Of a DNA stretch of 64,000 nt, positions 17,024 through 26,078 are shown piece by piece. The notes beneath the pieces were generated by a model. The model searched no databases, was not told the DNA's origin, and saw only the letters and a list, made by a program, of their open reading frames with translations. How positions within the stretch are numbered: the first letter of the stretch is position 1; each line of letters begins with the position of its first letter. The translations under genes were made by a program, and so were the position numbers. The DNA comes from Mitsuokella sp047974105 (lineage in GTDB: Bacteria; Bacillota; Negativicutes; Selenomonadales; Selenomonadaceae): assembly GCF_047974105.1 (NCBI RefSeq), contig NZ_JBHYRS010000003.1, positions 186,001 through 250,000 of the forward strand, given 5' to 3'.

Positions 17024-18361
17024 ATGAAAATGATAGATGGCAAGTTGCATAAATTTGCTTATCTTTTGGTCTATGGCTGCCAGATGAATCAGAGCGACGC
17101 GGAACGCATGATGGGGCAGCTGCGCACGATTGGCTATGAAAAGACGGAGTCGATGGAGGATGCTGACCTCATCCTCATCAACACCTGCTGCGTGCGCGAG
17201 ACAGCCGAAGACCGCGTTTACGGCAAAATCGGCGAGATCAAGCATCTGAAACGGAAAAATCCGGAGCTGATTTTTGGCATCACGGGCTGCATGGCGCAGA
17301 AAGAGGGCGATGCTCTTATAAGGCGCGCACCGCATATCGATTTTGTGCTCGGCACGAACAAGGTGCATGAGCTCACGCATATCGTGCAGGAAATTCAGCA
17401 GGAGCATGGCCATCTCGTCGACGTACAGCTCGGCGAGACGGAGCTTCCCGATGATGTCCCCGTGGCGCGCGCGGGCAAACTTTCGGCCTGGGTGCCCATC
17501 ATGTACGGCTGCAACAATTTCTGCACGTACTGCATCGTGCCGTATGTGCGCGGCCGCGAGCGCAGCCGCCTGCCCGAAGATGTCGTCAAGGAAGTCGAGC
17601 AGGCCGTGGCCGCTGGCTACGAAGAAGTCACGCTGCTCGGGCAGAATGTCAATTCATACGGCAAGGACCACAAAAAAGCTGACTTTGCCGACCTCTTAAA
17701 GATGGTCGACAAAGTGCCGGGCATCCGCCGCGTGCGCTTCATGACCTCGCATCCCAAGGATTTGTCGGATAAGGTCATCGCGGCCATCCGCGATGGCGAG
17801 CATCTCTGCGAGCACATCCATCTGCCCGTGCAGTACGGCAGCAACCACATCCTCAAGAAGATGAACCGCGTTTATACGGTGGAATCGTACCGTGCACTCG
17901 TCGGACGCATCCGCAAAGAGATTCCGGACGTCAGCCTGACGACAGACCTCATCGTCGGTTTTCCGGGTGAAACGGATGAGGATTTCCGCGAGATGCTCGA
18001 CTTCCTGCGTGAGATTCGCTACGATTCGGCCTATACGTTCATCTACTCGAAGCGTTCGGGCACGCCGGCGGCGACGATGGCGGACCAGGTCGATGAAAAA
18101 GTCAAGAAAGAGCGCCTGAATCAGCTTATGGCTGTTCAGAACGAAATCAGCCTTGAAATCAACCAGAAACTTCTCGGCAGAACTATGGAGATCATGGTCG
18201 AAGGGCCGAGCAAGAATGACGATGCGGTTTGGATGGGCCGTACGCGCACGAATAAAATTGTTCTGTTCCCGCATGACGGCGAACAGGCCGGCGACTTCAT
18301 TGACGTTAAAATCACGCACCCGCAGACATGGGTGCTCAAGGGCGAAAAAGTCAATAGCTGA
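17024..18361 (+). CDS. miaB: tRNA-2-methylthio-N6-dimethylallyladenosine synthase MiaB
   Basis: MiaB is a radical SAM methylthiotransferase that converts i6A37 of tRNA to ms2i6A37. The 445 residues show the auxiliary-cluster cysteines in YGCQMNQSD (C19), NTCCVRE and TGCMAQKE, the radical SAM triad in YGCNNFCTYC near residues 162-170, and a C-terminal TRAM domain from about 380. VRGRERSR after the triad is typical of MiaB rather than MtaB or RimO. I chose ATG 17024 because GGACGGAG lies eight bases upstream; an in-frame ATG at 16997 lacks such a site. It precedes mutS-mutL, a conserved neighbourhood, although a terminator lies between. Confidence 0.95.
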   Translation: MKMIDGKLHKFAYLLVYGCQMNQSDAERMMGQLRTIGYEKTESMEDADLILINTCCVRETAEDRVYGKIGEIKHLKRKNPELIFGITGCMAQKEGDALIRRAPHIDFVLGTNKVHELTHIVQEIQQEHGHLVDVQLGETELPDDVPVARAGKLSAWVPIMYGCNNFCTYCIVPYVRGRERSRLPEDVVKEVEQAVAAGYEEVTLLGQNVNSYGKDHKKADFADLLKMVDKVPGIRRVRFMTSHPKDLSDKVIAAIRDGEHLCEHIHLPVQYGSNHILKKMNRVYTVESYRALVGRIRKEIPDVSLTTDLIVGFPGETDEDFREMLDFLREIRYDSAYTFIYSKRSGTPAATMADQVDEKVKKERLNQLMAVQNEISLEINQKLLGRTMEIMVEGPSKNDDAVWMGRTRTNKIVLFPHDGEQAGDFIDVKITHPQTWVLKGEKVNS

Positions 18362-18372
18362 GGCAAATGACG

Positions 18373-18404
18373 GGCGTGCTGGCTTTCTGCCGGCGCGCCT
18401 TTTT
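18373..18404 (+). terminator. Terminator after miaB
   Basis: An 11-bp GC-rich stem with two G-T pairs (18373-18383 with 18389-18399) encloses TTTCT and is followed by TTTTT. Confidence 0.85.
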
Positions 18405-18429
18405 GACTGAGACTCAGGCCCTATATAAT
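18403..18429 (+). promoter_or_regulatory. Possible promoter for mutSL
   Basis: TTGACT (18403-18408) overlaps the miaB terminator T tract, and TATAAT lies at 18424-18429. The 15-base spacing is shorter than ideal. Confidence 0.55.
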
Positions 18430-18475
18430 AGAAGGAATCAATTCATTTTAGGATTTCAGGAGGTGTTTGGATTTT

Positions 18476-21100
18476 ATGGAAATGACTCCCATGATGCAGC
18501 AGTATCTGGCGACGAAGGAACAGAACCCCGGAGCCATTTTGTTTTTCCGTCTTGGCGATTTTTATGAGATGTTTTTTGACGATGCCAAGCTCGTCTCAAA
18601 AGAGCTCGGACTGACGCTGACGAGCCGCAGCAAAGGGCAGGATGCGCCGATGTGCGGTGTGCCGTATCATGCCGCGGAAACGTATGTCAATAAACTCGTC
18701 AAGCGCGGCTATAAAGTGGCCATCGCCGAGCAGATCGGCGACCCGAAGGCCAAAGGACTGACGAAGCGCGAGGTCATCAAGGTCGTGACGCCAGGCACAA
18801 TCCTCTCAGAGTCGGCCCTGCAGGCCACGCAGAATAATTACATCGCGCTGGTTTACGAGAAAGAGGATAAAATCGTACTGGCCGGTGCGGATATCTCGAC
18901 GGGTGAATGTTTCTATGGTATTTACGCGGGCGGCAACCGCCTGCAGATGCTGCTCGATGAACTTTACCGCCTGATGATGCCGGAGCTGCTCGTCGTCGGC
19001 AGGCTGACATTTGCACAGGAACTCCGGGACTTCGCGGCGCTGCGTCTGCCGCATTGTTCCTTCACGCCGATTGAGGAGGTTTCTGCGCATGTCGAGGACC
19101 GCATTGTCGAACATTTTGCTGCTGATGTGCGCCCCAGTGATGAAGCCGCGAAAGAAGCCGTGGCGACGCTGCTCGATTATTTGCATGAGACCGTCCGCAC
19201 GGACCTCACGCAGCTTAATCAGCTGACGTATCTCGATGCTTCGGAAAATCTCGTCATTGATACCTATACGCTGCGCAATCTCGAAATCACGCGCAATCTG
19301 CGCGATGGCGGCAAGAAGAATACGCTCTTAGATGTTCTCGATTTCACGGAAACGGCCATGGGCAGCCGCCTTTTAAAGAAATGGCTGGAATATCCTCTTT
19401 TGAACATCGCAGAAATCACGCGCCGTCTCGATGCGGTCGAGGAATTCACGAAGAATTTTTCCCTGCGCGGCAATGTGCGTGAGGGCTGCCGTGAAATTCA
19501 CGATTTTGAGCGCCTGCTTACGCGCATCGAAGTCGGCACAGCCAACGCGCGCGACCTCATCGCTCTTAAAATTTCCCTGCGCTGCCTGCCGGGCATACGC
19601 GAGGGGCTCAAAGATGTCCATGCGCCCATGCTCAAGCGTGCGGTCCGTCATATCGAGACCTTTGATGAGCTCGTCGACCTTTTGGAACGCTCCATTGTGG
19701 AGGACCCCGGCATCAGTCTGCGCGAGGGCGGCATCATCAAATCCGGCTACAATGAAGAGCTCGACGAATACCGCCGCATTTCGCACGACAGCAAAAAGAT
19801 GCTGCAGGAAATCGAAGAACGCGAGAAAAAGGAAACGGGCATCAAAGCCCTGAAAATCGGTTACAATAAGGTCTTCGGCTATTATATTGAAGTCCGCCAC
19901 AGCGGCACGGACCTCGTGCCGGACCGCTATATCCGCAAACAGACGCTTGCGAATGCCGAGCGCTATATTACGGAAGAGCTCAAGGAATTCGAGACGAAAA
20001 TCCTCGGTGCACAGGAAAAGATTGTCAACATTGAGTACAATCTTTTCACCGAAGTCCGCGAAATCATCAAGTCGCATTTGACGGAAATCCAGCAGACAGC
20101 GCATGAAATTGCCCTTGTCGATGTGCTTGCGAGCCTTGCCGAGGCGGCGGGTACGTACAATTACGTGCGGCCGCAGATGCGTACGGACGGGGTCATCGAT
20201 ATCAAGGACGGCCGTCATCCGCTCGTCGAACGCATTTTGACGCGCGACCTCTTTGTGCCGAATGACGCGCATCTTGACCATCATGACTGTGAAATCATGC
20301 TGATCACGGGCCCGAATATGGCGGGCAAGTCGACTTATATGCGCCAGGTGGCACTTTTGACGCTGATGGCGCAGATCGGCAGCTTTATTCCGGCGCGCGA
20401 GGCTTCGATTTCACCGGTTGACCGCATCTTTACGCGCATCGGCGCGAGCGACGACCTCGTCAGCGGCCAGAGCACCTTCATGGTGGAAATGAACGAAGTC
20501 GCACAGATTTTGAAGTATGCGACGAAGAACAGTCTCGTCATTCTCGATGAGATTGGCCGCGGCACGAGCACGTTTGACGGCATGAGCATCGCCAAGGCCG
20601 TCATCGAATACATCGAGAAGAAGGTTCACGCTAAGACGCTCTTTGCCACACATTATCATGAACTCACGGACCTTGAGGATGATAAAATCAAGAATTACTG
20701 CGTGGCGGTCAAGGAACGCGGCAATCAGGTTGCTTTTCTGCGCCGCATCGTGCGCGGTGCGGCCGATAAGTCTTACGGCATCCATGTCGCACGCCTTGCC
20801 GGCCTGCCCAAATCCGTCACGAGCCGCGCCGAAGAAATCCTTAAAGAGCTTGAAGCAGAGGCACCAAATGCGGCGGCTCCTGCTGAAAAAAATCAGCCGG
20901 CAGACGGAAAAGCAGAGAAGCAGGGCGCAGCTGCCCTCCAAAAATCGCAGCCCCTTGAACAGGGCATGGGTTCGCTCTTTGCTTCAAGCCTCAGCGATGC
21001 TCTGCTTTCGCTTGACGTCATGACGATGACGCCGCTTGAGGCGATGAATGAACTTTATAAACTGCAGGCACAGGCCAAGAGGGAGGCGGGCAAAGCATGA
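18476..21100 (+). CDS. mutS: DNA mismatch repair protein MutS
   Basis: MutS finds mismatches and recruits MutL. The 874-residue protein has the mismatch-wedging Phe-x-Glu in GDFYEMFFDDAK near residue 28, connector, lever and clamp domains, the ATPase Walker A GPNMAGKSTYMRQ near residue 612, the DEIGRGTSTFDG Walker B/D-loop and the THYHELTDL motif. An alanine- and glutamine-rich linker (about 800-835) leads to a C-terminal tetramerisation-like tail. The ATG at 18476 lies ten bases after AGGAGGT; the TTG at 18467 would abut that site. The stop overlaps mutL as ATGA. Confidence 0.97.
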   Translation: MEMTPMMQQYLATKEQNPGAILFFRLGDFYEMFFDDAKLVSKELGLTLTSRSKGQDAPMCGVPYHAAETYVNKLVKRGYKVAIAEQIGDPKAKGLTKREVIKVVTPGTILSESALQATQNNYIALVYEKEDKIVLAGADISTGECFYGIYAGGNRLQMLLDELYRLMMPELLVVGRLTFAQELRDFAALRLPHCSFTPIEEVSAHVEDRIVEHFAADVRPSDEAAKEAVATLLDYLHETVRTDLTQLNQLTYLDASENLVIDTYTLRNLEITRNLRDGGKKNTLLDVLDFTETAMGSRLLKKWLEYPLLNIAEITRRLDAVEEFTKNFSLRGNVREGCREIHDFERLLTRIEVGTANARDLIALKISLRCLPGIREGLKDVHAPMLKRAVRHIETFDELVDLLERSIVEDPGISLREGGIIKSGYNEELDEYRRISHDSKKMLQEIEEREKKETGIKALKIGYNKVFGYYIEVRHSGTDLVPDRYIRKQTLANAERYITEELKEFETKILGAQEKIVNIEYNLFTEVREIIKSHLTEIQQTAHEIALVDVLASLAEAAGTYNYVRPQMRTDGVIDIKDGRHPLVERILTRDLFVPNDAHLDHHDCEIMLITGPNMAGKSTYMRQVALLTLMAQIGSFIPAREASISPVDRIFTRIGASDDLVSGQSTFMVEMNEVAQILKYATKNSLVILDEIGRGTSTFDGMSIAKAVIEYIEKKVHAKTLFATHYHELTDLEDDKIKNYCVAVKERGNQVAFLRRIVRGAADKSYGIHVARLAGLPKSVTSRAEEILKELEAEAPNAAAPAEKNQPADGKAEKQGAAALQKSQPLEQGMGSLFASSLSDALLSLDVMTMTPLEAMNELYKLQAQAKREAGKA

Positions 21101-23115
21101 GCATGATCCATGTACTCGATGATAATACCATCAATAAAATTGCCGCGGGCGAAGTCGTCGAACGGCCGGCTTCGGTCATCAAGGAGCTTGTCGAGAATGC
21201 GATGGACGCGGGTGCGACACGCATTGAAGTCGAGATTATGGCCGGCGGCACGAGCTTTATGCGCGTGACGGACAACGGCAAAGGCATGAGCGCCGAGGAT
21301 GCGCGCCTTGCCATCCTGCGCCATGCGACGAGCAAAATCCGCGAAGTCAGCGACCTCAACACGATTGGCACCTTGGGCTTTCGCGGCGAAGCACTGCCGA
21401 CGATTGCTTCCGTCTCGCGCTTTACGCTTTTGACGCGCCGCGCAGGCGACGACCTCGGCACACGCGTGCTGATCACGGGCGGCAAGGAACCGGATATTAT
21501 GGAAGCAGGCTGCAGTTTGGGCACGACGGTCAAAGTAGAAGACCTCTTCTTCAACACGCCGGCGCGCAAAAAATTTCTTAAGACGAATCATACAGAAGGC
21601 TCGAAAATCAACGATTTCATCGTCAAACTCGCCCTGTCGCGTCCGGATATCGAGTTTCATTTCATCAATAATAACAAGATGTCGGTCGTGACACCGGGCA
21701 ACGGCAATCTCTACGATGCGATTCAGGCGATTTACGGCGCGAAGGCCGCAGACTCCCTGCTCGGCCTTTCGCTCGAGGATGAGGATGTCAAAATCTCCGG
21801 CTATATCACCAAACCCTCGATGCTCAAGAGCAGCCGCGCGTGGCAGACGTATATCGTCAATTCGCGCATCATCCAGAACCGCGCGATTGCCAAAGCCATC
21901 GACAACGCTTATAAATCCCTGATTCCAAAGAGCGGCTTTCCGTTGACGGTCATCAATATTGAAGTGCCGCAGCGTTCTGTCGATGTCAATGTGCATCCGC
22001 AGAAGAGCGAATTGAAATTTGAGGATGAGAGCCGCATTTTCAAGGCAGTCTACAAGGCCGTGCTCGATGCTATAAGGCCGGCAGGCAGGGGACTCGGCGA
22101 AGTCGCCGCCGTGGTCGAAAAGCCGGAAAATCACGTGACGATGGAGCCCATGCAGTTTGTGCCGGCGACAGAGCCCATCGATACCCCTGTGATTCCGGGC
22201 GTTTCGCGTGCCGCGTCGTTTTCGTCGTCATTCCCGTCTTCATCGCCGGCGGCGTCGTCTGCAGCAGGAAGCCCGGCCGGCACCTCTTATTCGCAGCGGC
22301 CGCAGACGATTTATGAGGCCGTGCACCGCGCTTCGCCTGCTTCAATGGCCGATTTTTCTGCTGTACAGGAAAAAATGCGCTCTGAGCACGCGATAAAGAA
22401 TCCTGCAGATTCCGGCATCGTGGCAGAAAAGGCTCCGCAGGAGCAGCAGGGATTTGCGGGAAATTGTTTTTCTGAGACGGTACCCTCTGCAAAAAAAACA
22501 ACGGATACTGCTGCACAGGAGGACTTGGCCTATGAAGGCAGTGTCGTGCCGATTGGTCAGGTTGACCTCACGTACATCATCGCGCAGGATGCCAAAGGAC
22601 TTTACATCGTAGACCAGCATGCCGCGCATGAGCGCATTCTGTTTGACAAGTTTTCGGCCATGGCCGGGGATATTCCGTCCCAGCAGCTCTTGGTGCATCA
22701 GATTTTGAGTTTTGATGCCAAGGAAGCGGAACTTGTCGAAAAGAATCAGGAGCTGTTCGCCTCGCTAGGCTTCCATATGGAAATGAGCGGTGAGCAGGAC
22801 TTCCGCTTGATGGAAGTGCCTGCCGACGTGCCGGTCAGCGAGGCTGAGGACATCATCCGCGAAATTTTGACGAATCTCATGGAGATGCATGAAACGACGG
22901 CTAAGGAAATCCGTCAGGCCTGTCTCGCGACGACAGCCTGCCGCGCGGCCATCAAGGCCGGCGAGGAGCTGAGCTTTCGCCAGATGCAGATTATTCTCGA
23001 CGAGCTCGCGCATACGGCTTTCCCGTACACCTGCCCGCACGGCCGTCCGACCATCCTCAAATTCAGCAGCGAAGAACTCGCCAAGATGTTCAAGCGCACG
23101 GGGTTTGGTTTTTGA
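21097..23115 (+). CDS. mutL: DNA mismatch repair protein MutL
   Basis: MutL links mismatch recognition to strand incision. The 672 residues show a GHKL ATPase domain (KIAAGEVVERPASVIKELVENAMDAGA, DNGKGM, LGFRGEAL), a low-complexity serine/proline/alanine linker at about 360-430 and a C-terminal endonuclease-type domain. That domain has DQHAAHERILFD near residue 506, ACRAAIKAGEEL and CPHGRPT. The usual DQHAx2Ex4E motif has Asp in place of the last Glu. The presence of these motifs fits an organism without MutH. It is translationally coupled to mutS and followed after 38 bases by a methyltransferase gene. Confidence 0.96.
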   Translation: MSMIHVLDDNTINKIAAGEVVERPASVIKELVENAMDAGATRIEVEIMAGGTSFMRVTDNGKGMSAEDARLAILRHATSKIREVSDLNTIGTLGFRGEALPTIASVSRFTLLTRRAGDDLGTRVLITGGKEPDIMEAGCSLGTTVKVEDLFFNTPARKKFLKTNHTEGSKINDFIVKLALSRPDIEFHFINNNKMSVVTPGNGNLYDAIQAIYGAKAADSLLGLSLEDEDVKISGYITKPSMLKSSRAWQTYIVNSRIIQNRAIAKAIDNAYKSLIPKSGFPLTVINIEVPQRSVDVNVHPQKSELKFEDESRIFKAVYKAVLDAIRPAGRGLGEVAAVVEKPENHVTMEPMQFVPATEPIDTPVIPGVSRAASFSSSFPSSSPAASSAAGSPAGTSYSQRPQTIYEAVHRASPASMADFSAVQEKMRSEHAIKNPADSGIVAEKAPQEQQGFAGNCFSETVPSAKKTTDTAAQEDLAYEGSVVPIGQVDLTYIIAQDAKGLYIVDQHAAHERILFDKFSAMAGDIPSQQLLVHQILSFDAKEAELVEKNQELFASLGFHMEMSGEQDFRLMEVPADVPVSEAEDIIREILTNLMEMHETTAKEIRQACLATTACRAAIKAGEELSFRQMQIILDELAHTAFPYTCPHGRPTILKFSSEELAKMFKRTGFGF

Positions 23116-23153
23116 TTTTCAAAGAGTAAAGAGAGATAGAGAGGTACGTATAA

Positions 23154-23945
23154 ATGAAGGCAATTGCCACAACGGGACGAAAATGTGCAGAAGAAGCGGT
23201 CGCCCTGGCGAAATGGGCTGCAGAGCACGCGCACATTCCCTATGTGCCGCGCGACAATCTGTCAGGCAGGGCTCTGCGCGAGCGCTATGGCGTGGATTTT
23301 ATCCTGATCGCCAAGCAGGGGCTGCTGACGCTTTCGACGCCGTCTGGCGACCTGTTCTTTCATCCGAATATGGCGCATCTGCGCCTCAAGAACCTGCGCT
23401 TTGGCAGTGCCGGCACGGGAGACCGCATGGTGGAGGCCATGGATCTCGCGCGCGGCATGAGCGTGCTTGACTGTACATTGGGCTTTGGCGCCGATGCCAT
23501 TGTCGCCAGTTTTGCCGTGGGGCCGGAGGGGTTCGTCACGGGCATAGAATCCCAGCCCCTCATTGAAACGGTCGTAGGCTATGGCCTTGCGCATTTTAAG
23601 GCTGAGAATTGGCCCATTCAAGAGGCCATGCGCGGTGTCCGCACCATTTGTGCCGATGCTTTTTCGTATCTGCAGCAGCAGGATGATAAATCCGTTGATG
23701 TCGTTTACTTTGACCCGATGTTCCGCCACCCGCTGCTTGAAAGCAAGAGTTTGTCGCCGCTGCGCACCGTTGCCAACCATGCACCGGTTTCGCCCGAGAT
23801 GATTGAGGAGGCCTGCCGCGTGGCAAGGCACCGCGTCGTTTTCAAGGAGAATGCGCGCAGCCTCGAATTTGCGCGCCTGAGTTTTACGACTATTATGGGC
23901 GGCAAATACAGCAAGGTCCATTACGGCGTGAAAATTCTCAGCTGA
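23154..23945 (+). CDS. Class I SAM-dependent methyltransferase, RsmJ-like
   Basis: The 263-residue protein has a Rossmann methyltransferase core with LDCTLGFGADAIV near residue 105 (motif I), GIESQPL (motif II) and a DVVYFDPMFRHP catalytic loop near residue 185. The layout, with an N-terminal segment ending in DLFFHPNMAHLR, resembles the RsmJ/YhiQ (DUF548) family, where the E. coli member methylates a guanosine of 16S rRNA. The substrate here is not shown. It lies 38 bases behind mutL, with GAGAGG before the ATG, and ends at a terminator, so it probably belongs to the mutSL transcript. Confidence 0.85.
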   Translation: MKAIATTGRKCAEEAVALAKWAAEHAHIPYVPRDNLSGRALRERYGVDFILIAKQGLLTLSTPSGDLFFHPNMAHLRLKNLRFGSAGTGDRMVEAMDLARGMSVLDCTLGFGADAIVASFAVGPEGFVTGIESQPLIETVVGYGLAHFKAENWPIQEAMRGVRTICADAFSYLQQQDDKSVDVVYFDPMFRHPLLESKSLSPLRTVANHAPVSPEMIEEACRVARHRVVFKENARSLEFARLSFTTIMGGKYSKVHYGVKILS

Positions 23946-23979
23946 GTGCTTCTTCTCAAATATTGTCAGCAAAAATTAA

Positions 23980-24006
23980 GGCACTTCCGATTGGAAGTGT
24001 CTTTTT
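23980..24006 (+). terminator. Terminator after the methyltransferase gene
   Basis: CACTTCC (23982-23988) and GGAAGTG (23993-23999) enclose GATT; two outer pairs extend the stem to nine, and TTTTT follows. Confidence 0.88.
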
Positions 24007-24009
24007 ACA

Positions 24010-24038
24010 TTGATTTATGGCGTCCTTGATGATAAAAT
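24010..24038 (+). promoter_or_regulatory. Possible promoter for the RNase J gene
   Basis: TTGATT (24010-24015) and TAAAAT (24033-24038) are 17 bases apart, immediately after a terminator. If used, it gives a leader of almost 300 bases. Confidence 0.55.
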
Positions 24039-24333
24039 AAAAAAGAATGATTTGATCGGATAAAAACTTCATATATCATTTCTACTATTTCGCGGCCTGC
24101 GATGACGTCATGACAGATGCCAGAGATTTGGCAGTACGGATTTTGTCATGCTGTATGGGAACGGTCCATTTGTACGGTTGTACGGCAGAGCAGCAGAAGT
24201 GAAACGACAGAGATGAGACGATAGGGAATTTCTATCCAGCAACCATAACATACGTGTATCATAAAAAGATGTATCATAAATCTGGCATCGAATCCGGAAA
24301 ATGATTCAGCAATTCTTTTGGAGGTGTACTTTT
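24039..24333 (+). other. Long noncoding leader before the RNase J gene
   Basis: No convincing coding frame lies in these 295 bases. A nested hairpin is visible: CATGACA (24109-24115) pairs with TGTCATG (24144-24150) and encloses TGCCA (24118-24122) paired with TGGCA (24129-24133). Further on, TGTATCATAAA occurs twice near 24255-24280. I cannot match it to a known riboswitch or small RNA. Confidence 0.4.
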
Positions 24334-25998
24334 TTGGCTAAAACAGCGCAAAAATTACAGATCATCCCCCTCGGCGGTTTGGGAGAGATCGGCAAAAATA
24401 TGACAGTTATCCGCGTGGATGATGAAATTCTCGTCATCGATGCAGGTCTGATGTTCCCGGATGAGGATATGCTCGGCATCGACCTCGTCATCCCGGATAT
24501 CAGTTATCTCATTGAAAATAAGGATAAGATCAAGGCCATCGTCTTGACGCATGGTCATGAGGACCATATCGGCGCCCTGCCGTATGTCCTCAAGAAAATC
24601 AATGTGCCGGTCTACGGCACGCGCCTGACGCTCGGCATTCTCGAGGGGCGTCTTAAGGAAAACGGCGTGGATTCGAGCAATCTGCACTCTGTCATGCAGG
24701 GCGATATCATCAATATCGGCTGCTTCAGCGTCGGCTTCATCCGCGTCAATCACTCGATTCCGGATGCTGTCGGCCTGTCCATCAAGACGCCGGTCGGCAT
24801 GATTGTGCATACGGGTGACTTCAAGCTCGACTACACGCCGATTGACGGCAAGATGACGGACTTCCGCCGCTTCTCGGACCTTGGCAACCGCGGCGTGCTC
24901 GTGCTTATGGCTGACTCGACGAATTCGGAACGTGAGGGTCATACGCCGTCAGAGCGCACGGTCGGTGCGGCCTTTGACAAGGCGTTTCACAATGCACGCG
25001 GCCGCATCATCGTCGCAACGTTCTCGTCAAATGTCCACCGCATCCAGCAGGTCATCGATACAGCGGTGCGCTATAAGCGCCATGTCGCAGTCCTTGGCCG
25101 CAGTATGGTCAATGTCGTCAATATCTCACTCGAGCTCGGTTACATCACGGCTCCTGAGGGCACGCTCGTCGATATCGACGAAATTCACAATTACCGCATG
25201 GAGCAGATGGTCATCATCACGACAGGCAGTCAGGGCGAGCCGATGTCGGCCCTGACGCGCATGTCCATGTCGGATCATCGCAAGGTCGGCATTGTGCCGG
25301 GCGATACGGTCATCATCTCGGCTACGCCGATTCCGGGCAACGAAAAGCTCGTCTCGAAGACCATCGACAACCTCATGAAACTCGGCGCGAACGTCATCTA
25401 TGGCCGCAATCAGGGCATTCACGTTTCGGGCCATGCGAGCCGTGAAGAGCTCAAGCTCATGCACAATCTCGTTCGTCCGAAATTCTTCATCCCGGTTCAC
25501 GGCGAATACCATCATCTCGTACAGCATGCACGCCTCGCACGCGAGCTCGGCATGCCGAAGGAAAATATCTTCATCAGTGAGAACGGCCAGATTCTGGAGT
25601 TCACGCGTGATAAGGGACAGGTGGCCGGCAAGGTCACGGCCGGCATGGTCATGGTCGACGGCCTCGGCGTCGGTGATGTCGGCAACATCGTCCTGCGCGA
25701 CCGCCGTCAGCTTTCACAGGACGGCATCCTGATTGTCGTGGTGACAATGAACAAGCAGACGCACCGTGTCGTCGCCGGTCCGGATATCGTCTCGCGCGGT
25801 TTTGTTTATGTGCGCGAATCGGAAGCGCTCATGGATGAAGCAACAGCCCGCGTCAGACAGGCACTAGAGCGCTGCGAAGACGAGAAAGTCAAGGAATGGG
25901 CTGCCATCAAGTCGAATGTACGCGATGCGCTCGGCCGTTATCTTTTCGAGAAAACGCGCCGCCGCCCGATGATCCTGCCAATCATCATGGAAATTTGA
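24334..25998 (+). CDS. rnj: Ribonuclease J
   Basis: RNase J is a 5'-to-3' exonuclease and endonuclease of mRNA and rRNA in Firmicutes. The 554-residue protein has the metallo-beta-lactamase motif HGHEDHIGALP near residue 75, the HTGDFKLD ligand region, the beta-CASP core with TFSSNVHR and GRSM, and GHASREELKLM with the late HGEYHH. The C-terminal domain (about 450-554) is complete. The start is TTG at 24334, eight bases after GGAGGTG; an ATG at 24301 in frame is too far from that site. Only one RNase J is present here; whether a second paralogue exists elsewhere is unknown. Confidence 0.95.
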   Translation: MAKTAQKLQIIPLGGLGEIGKNMTVIRVDDEILVIDAGLMFPDEDMLGIDLVIPDISYLIENKDKIKAIVLTHGHEDHIGALPYVLKKINVPVYGTRLTLGILEGRLKENGVDSSNLHSVMQGDIINIGCFSVGFIRVNHSIPDAVGLSIKTPVGMIVHTGDFKLDYTPIDGKMTDFRRFSDLGNRGVLVLMADSTNSEREGHTPSERTVGAAFDKAFHNARGRIIVATFSSNVHRIQQVIDTAVRYKRHVAVLGRSMVNVVNISLELGYITAPEGTLVDIDEIHNYRMEQMVIITTGSQGEPMSALTRMSMSDHRKVGIVPGDTVIISATPIPGNEKLVSKTIDNLMKLGANVIYGRNQGIHVSGHASREELKLMHNLVRPKFFIPVHGEYHHLVQHARLARELGMPKENIFISENGQILEFTRDKGQVAGKVTAGMVMVDGLGVGDVGNIVLRDRRQLSQDGILIVVVTMNKQTHRVVAGPDIVSRGFVYVRESEALMDEATARVRQALERCEDEKVKEWAAIKSNVRDALGRYLFEKTRRRPMILPIIMEI

Positions 25999-26012
25999 TT
26001 TTAGAAGCTATG

Positions 26013-26038
26013 AGCCGGAGACGGGGTCTCCGGCTTTT
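26013..26038 (+). terminator. Terminator after the RNase J gene
   Basis: AGCCGGAGAC (26013-26022) pairs perfectly with GTCTCCGGCT (26026-26035) around GGG and is followed by a short T run. Confidence 0.87.
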
Positions 26039-26078
26039 CTGATACGATTATTTTTATTTTTTAGGGAAGGAGCGACAT

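Noticed and set aside
18467..18475. TTG at 18467 as the mutS start
   Set aside because: It lies only one or two bases behind AGGAGGT, too close for initiation; the ATG at 18476 is correctly spaced.
24039..24300. Known small RNA (6S, tmRNA or a riboswitch) in the RNase J leader
   Set aside because: I could not see the closing stems or conserved cores of any of these; only a local hairpin is supported.
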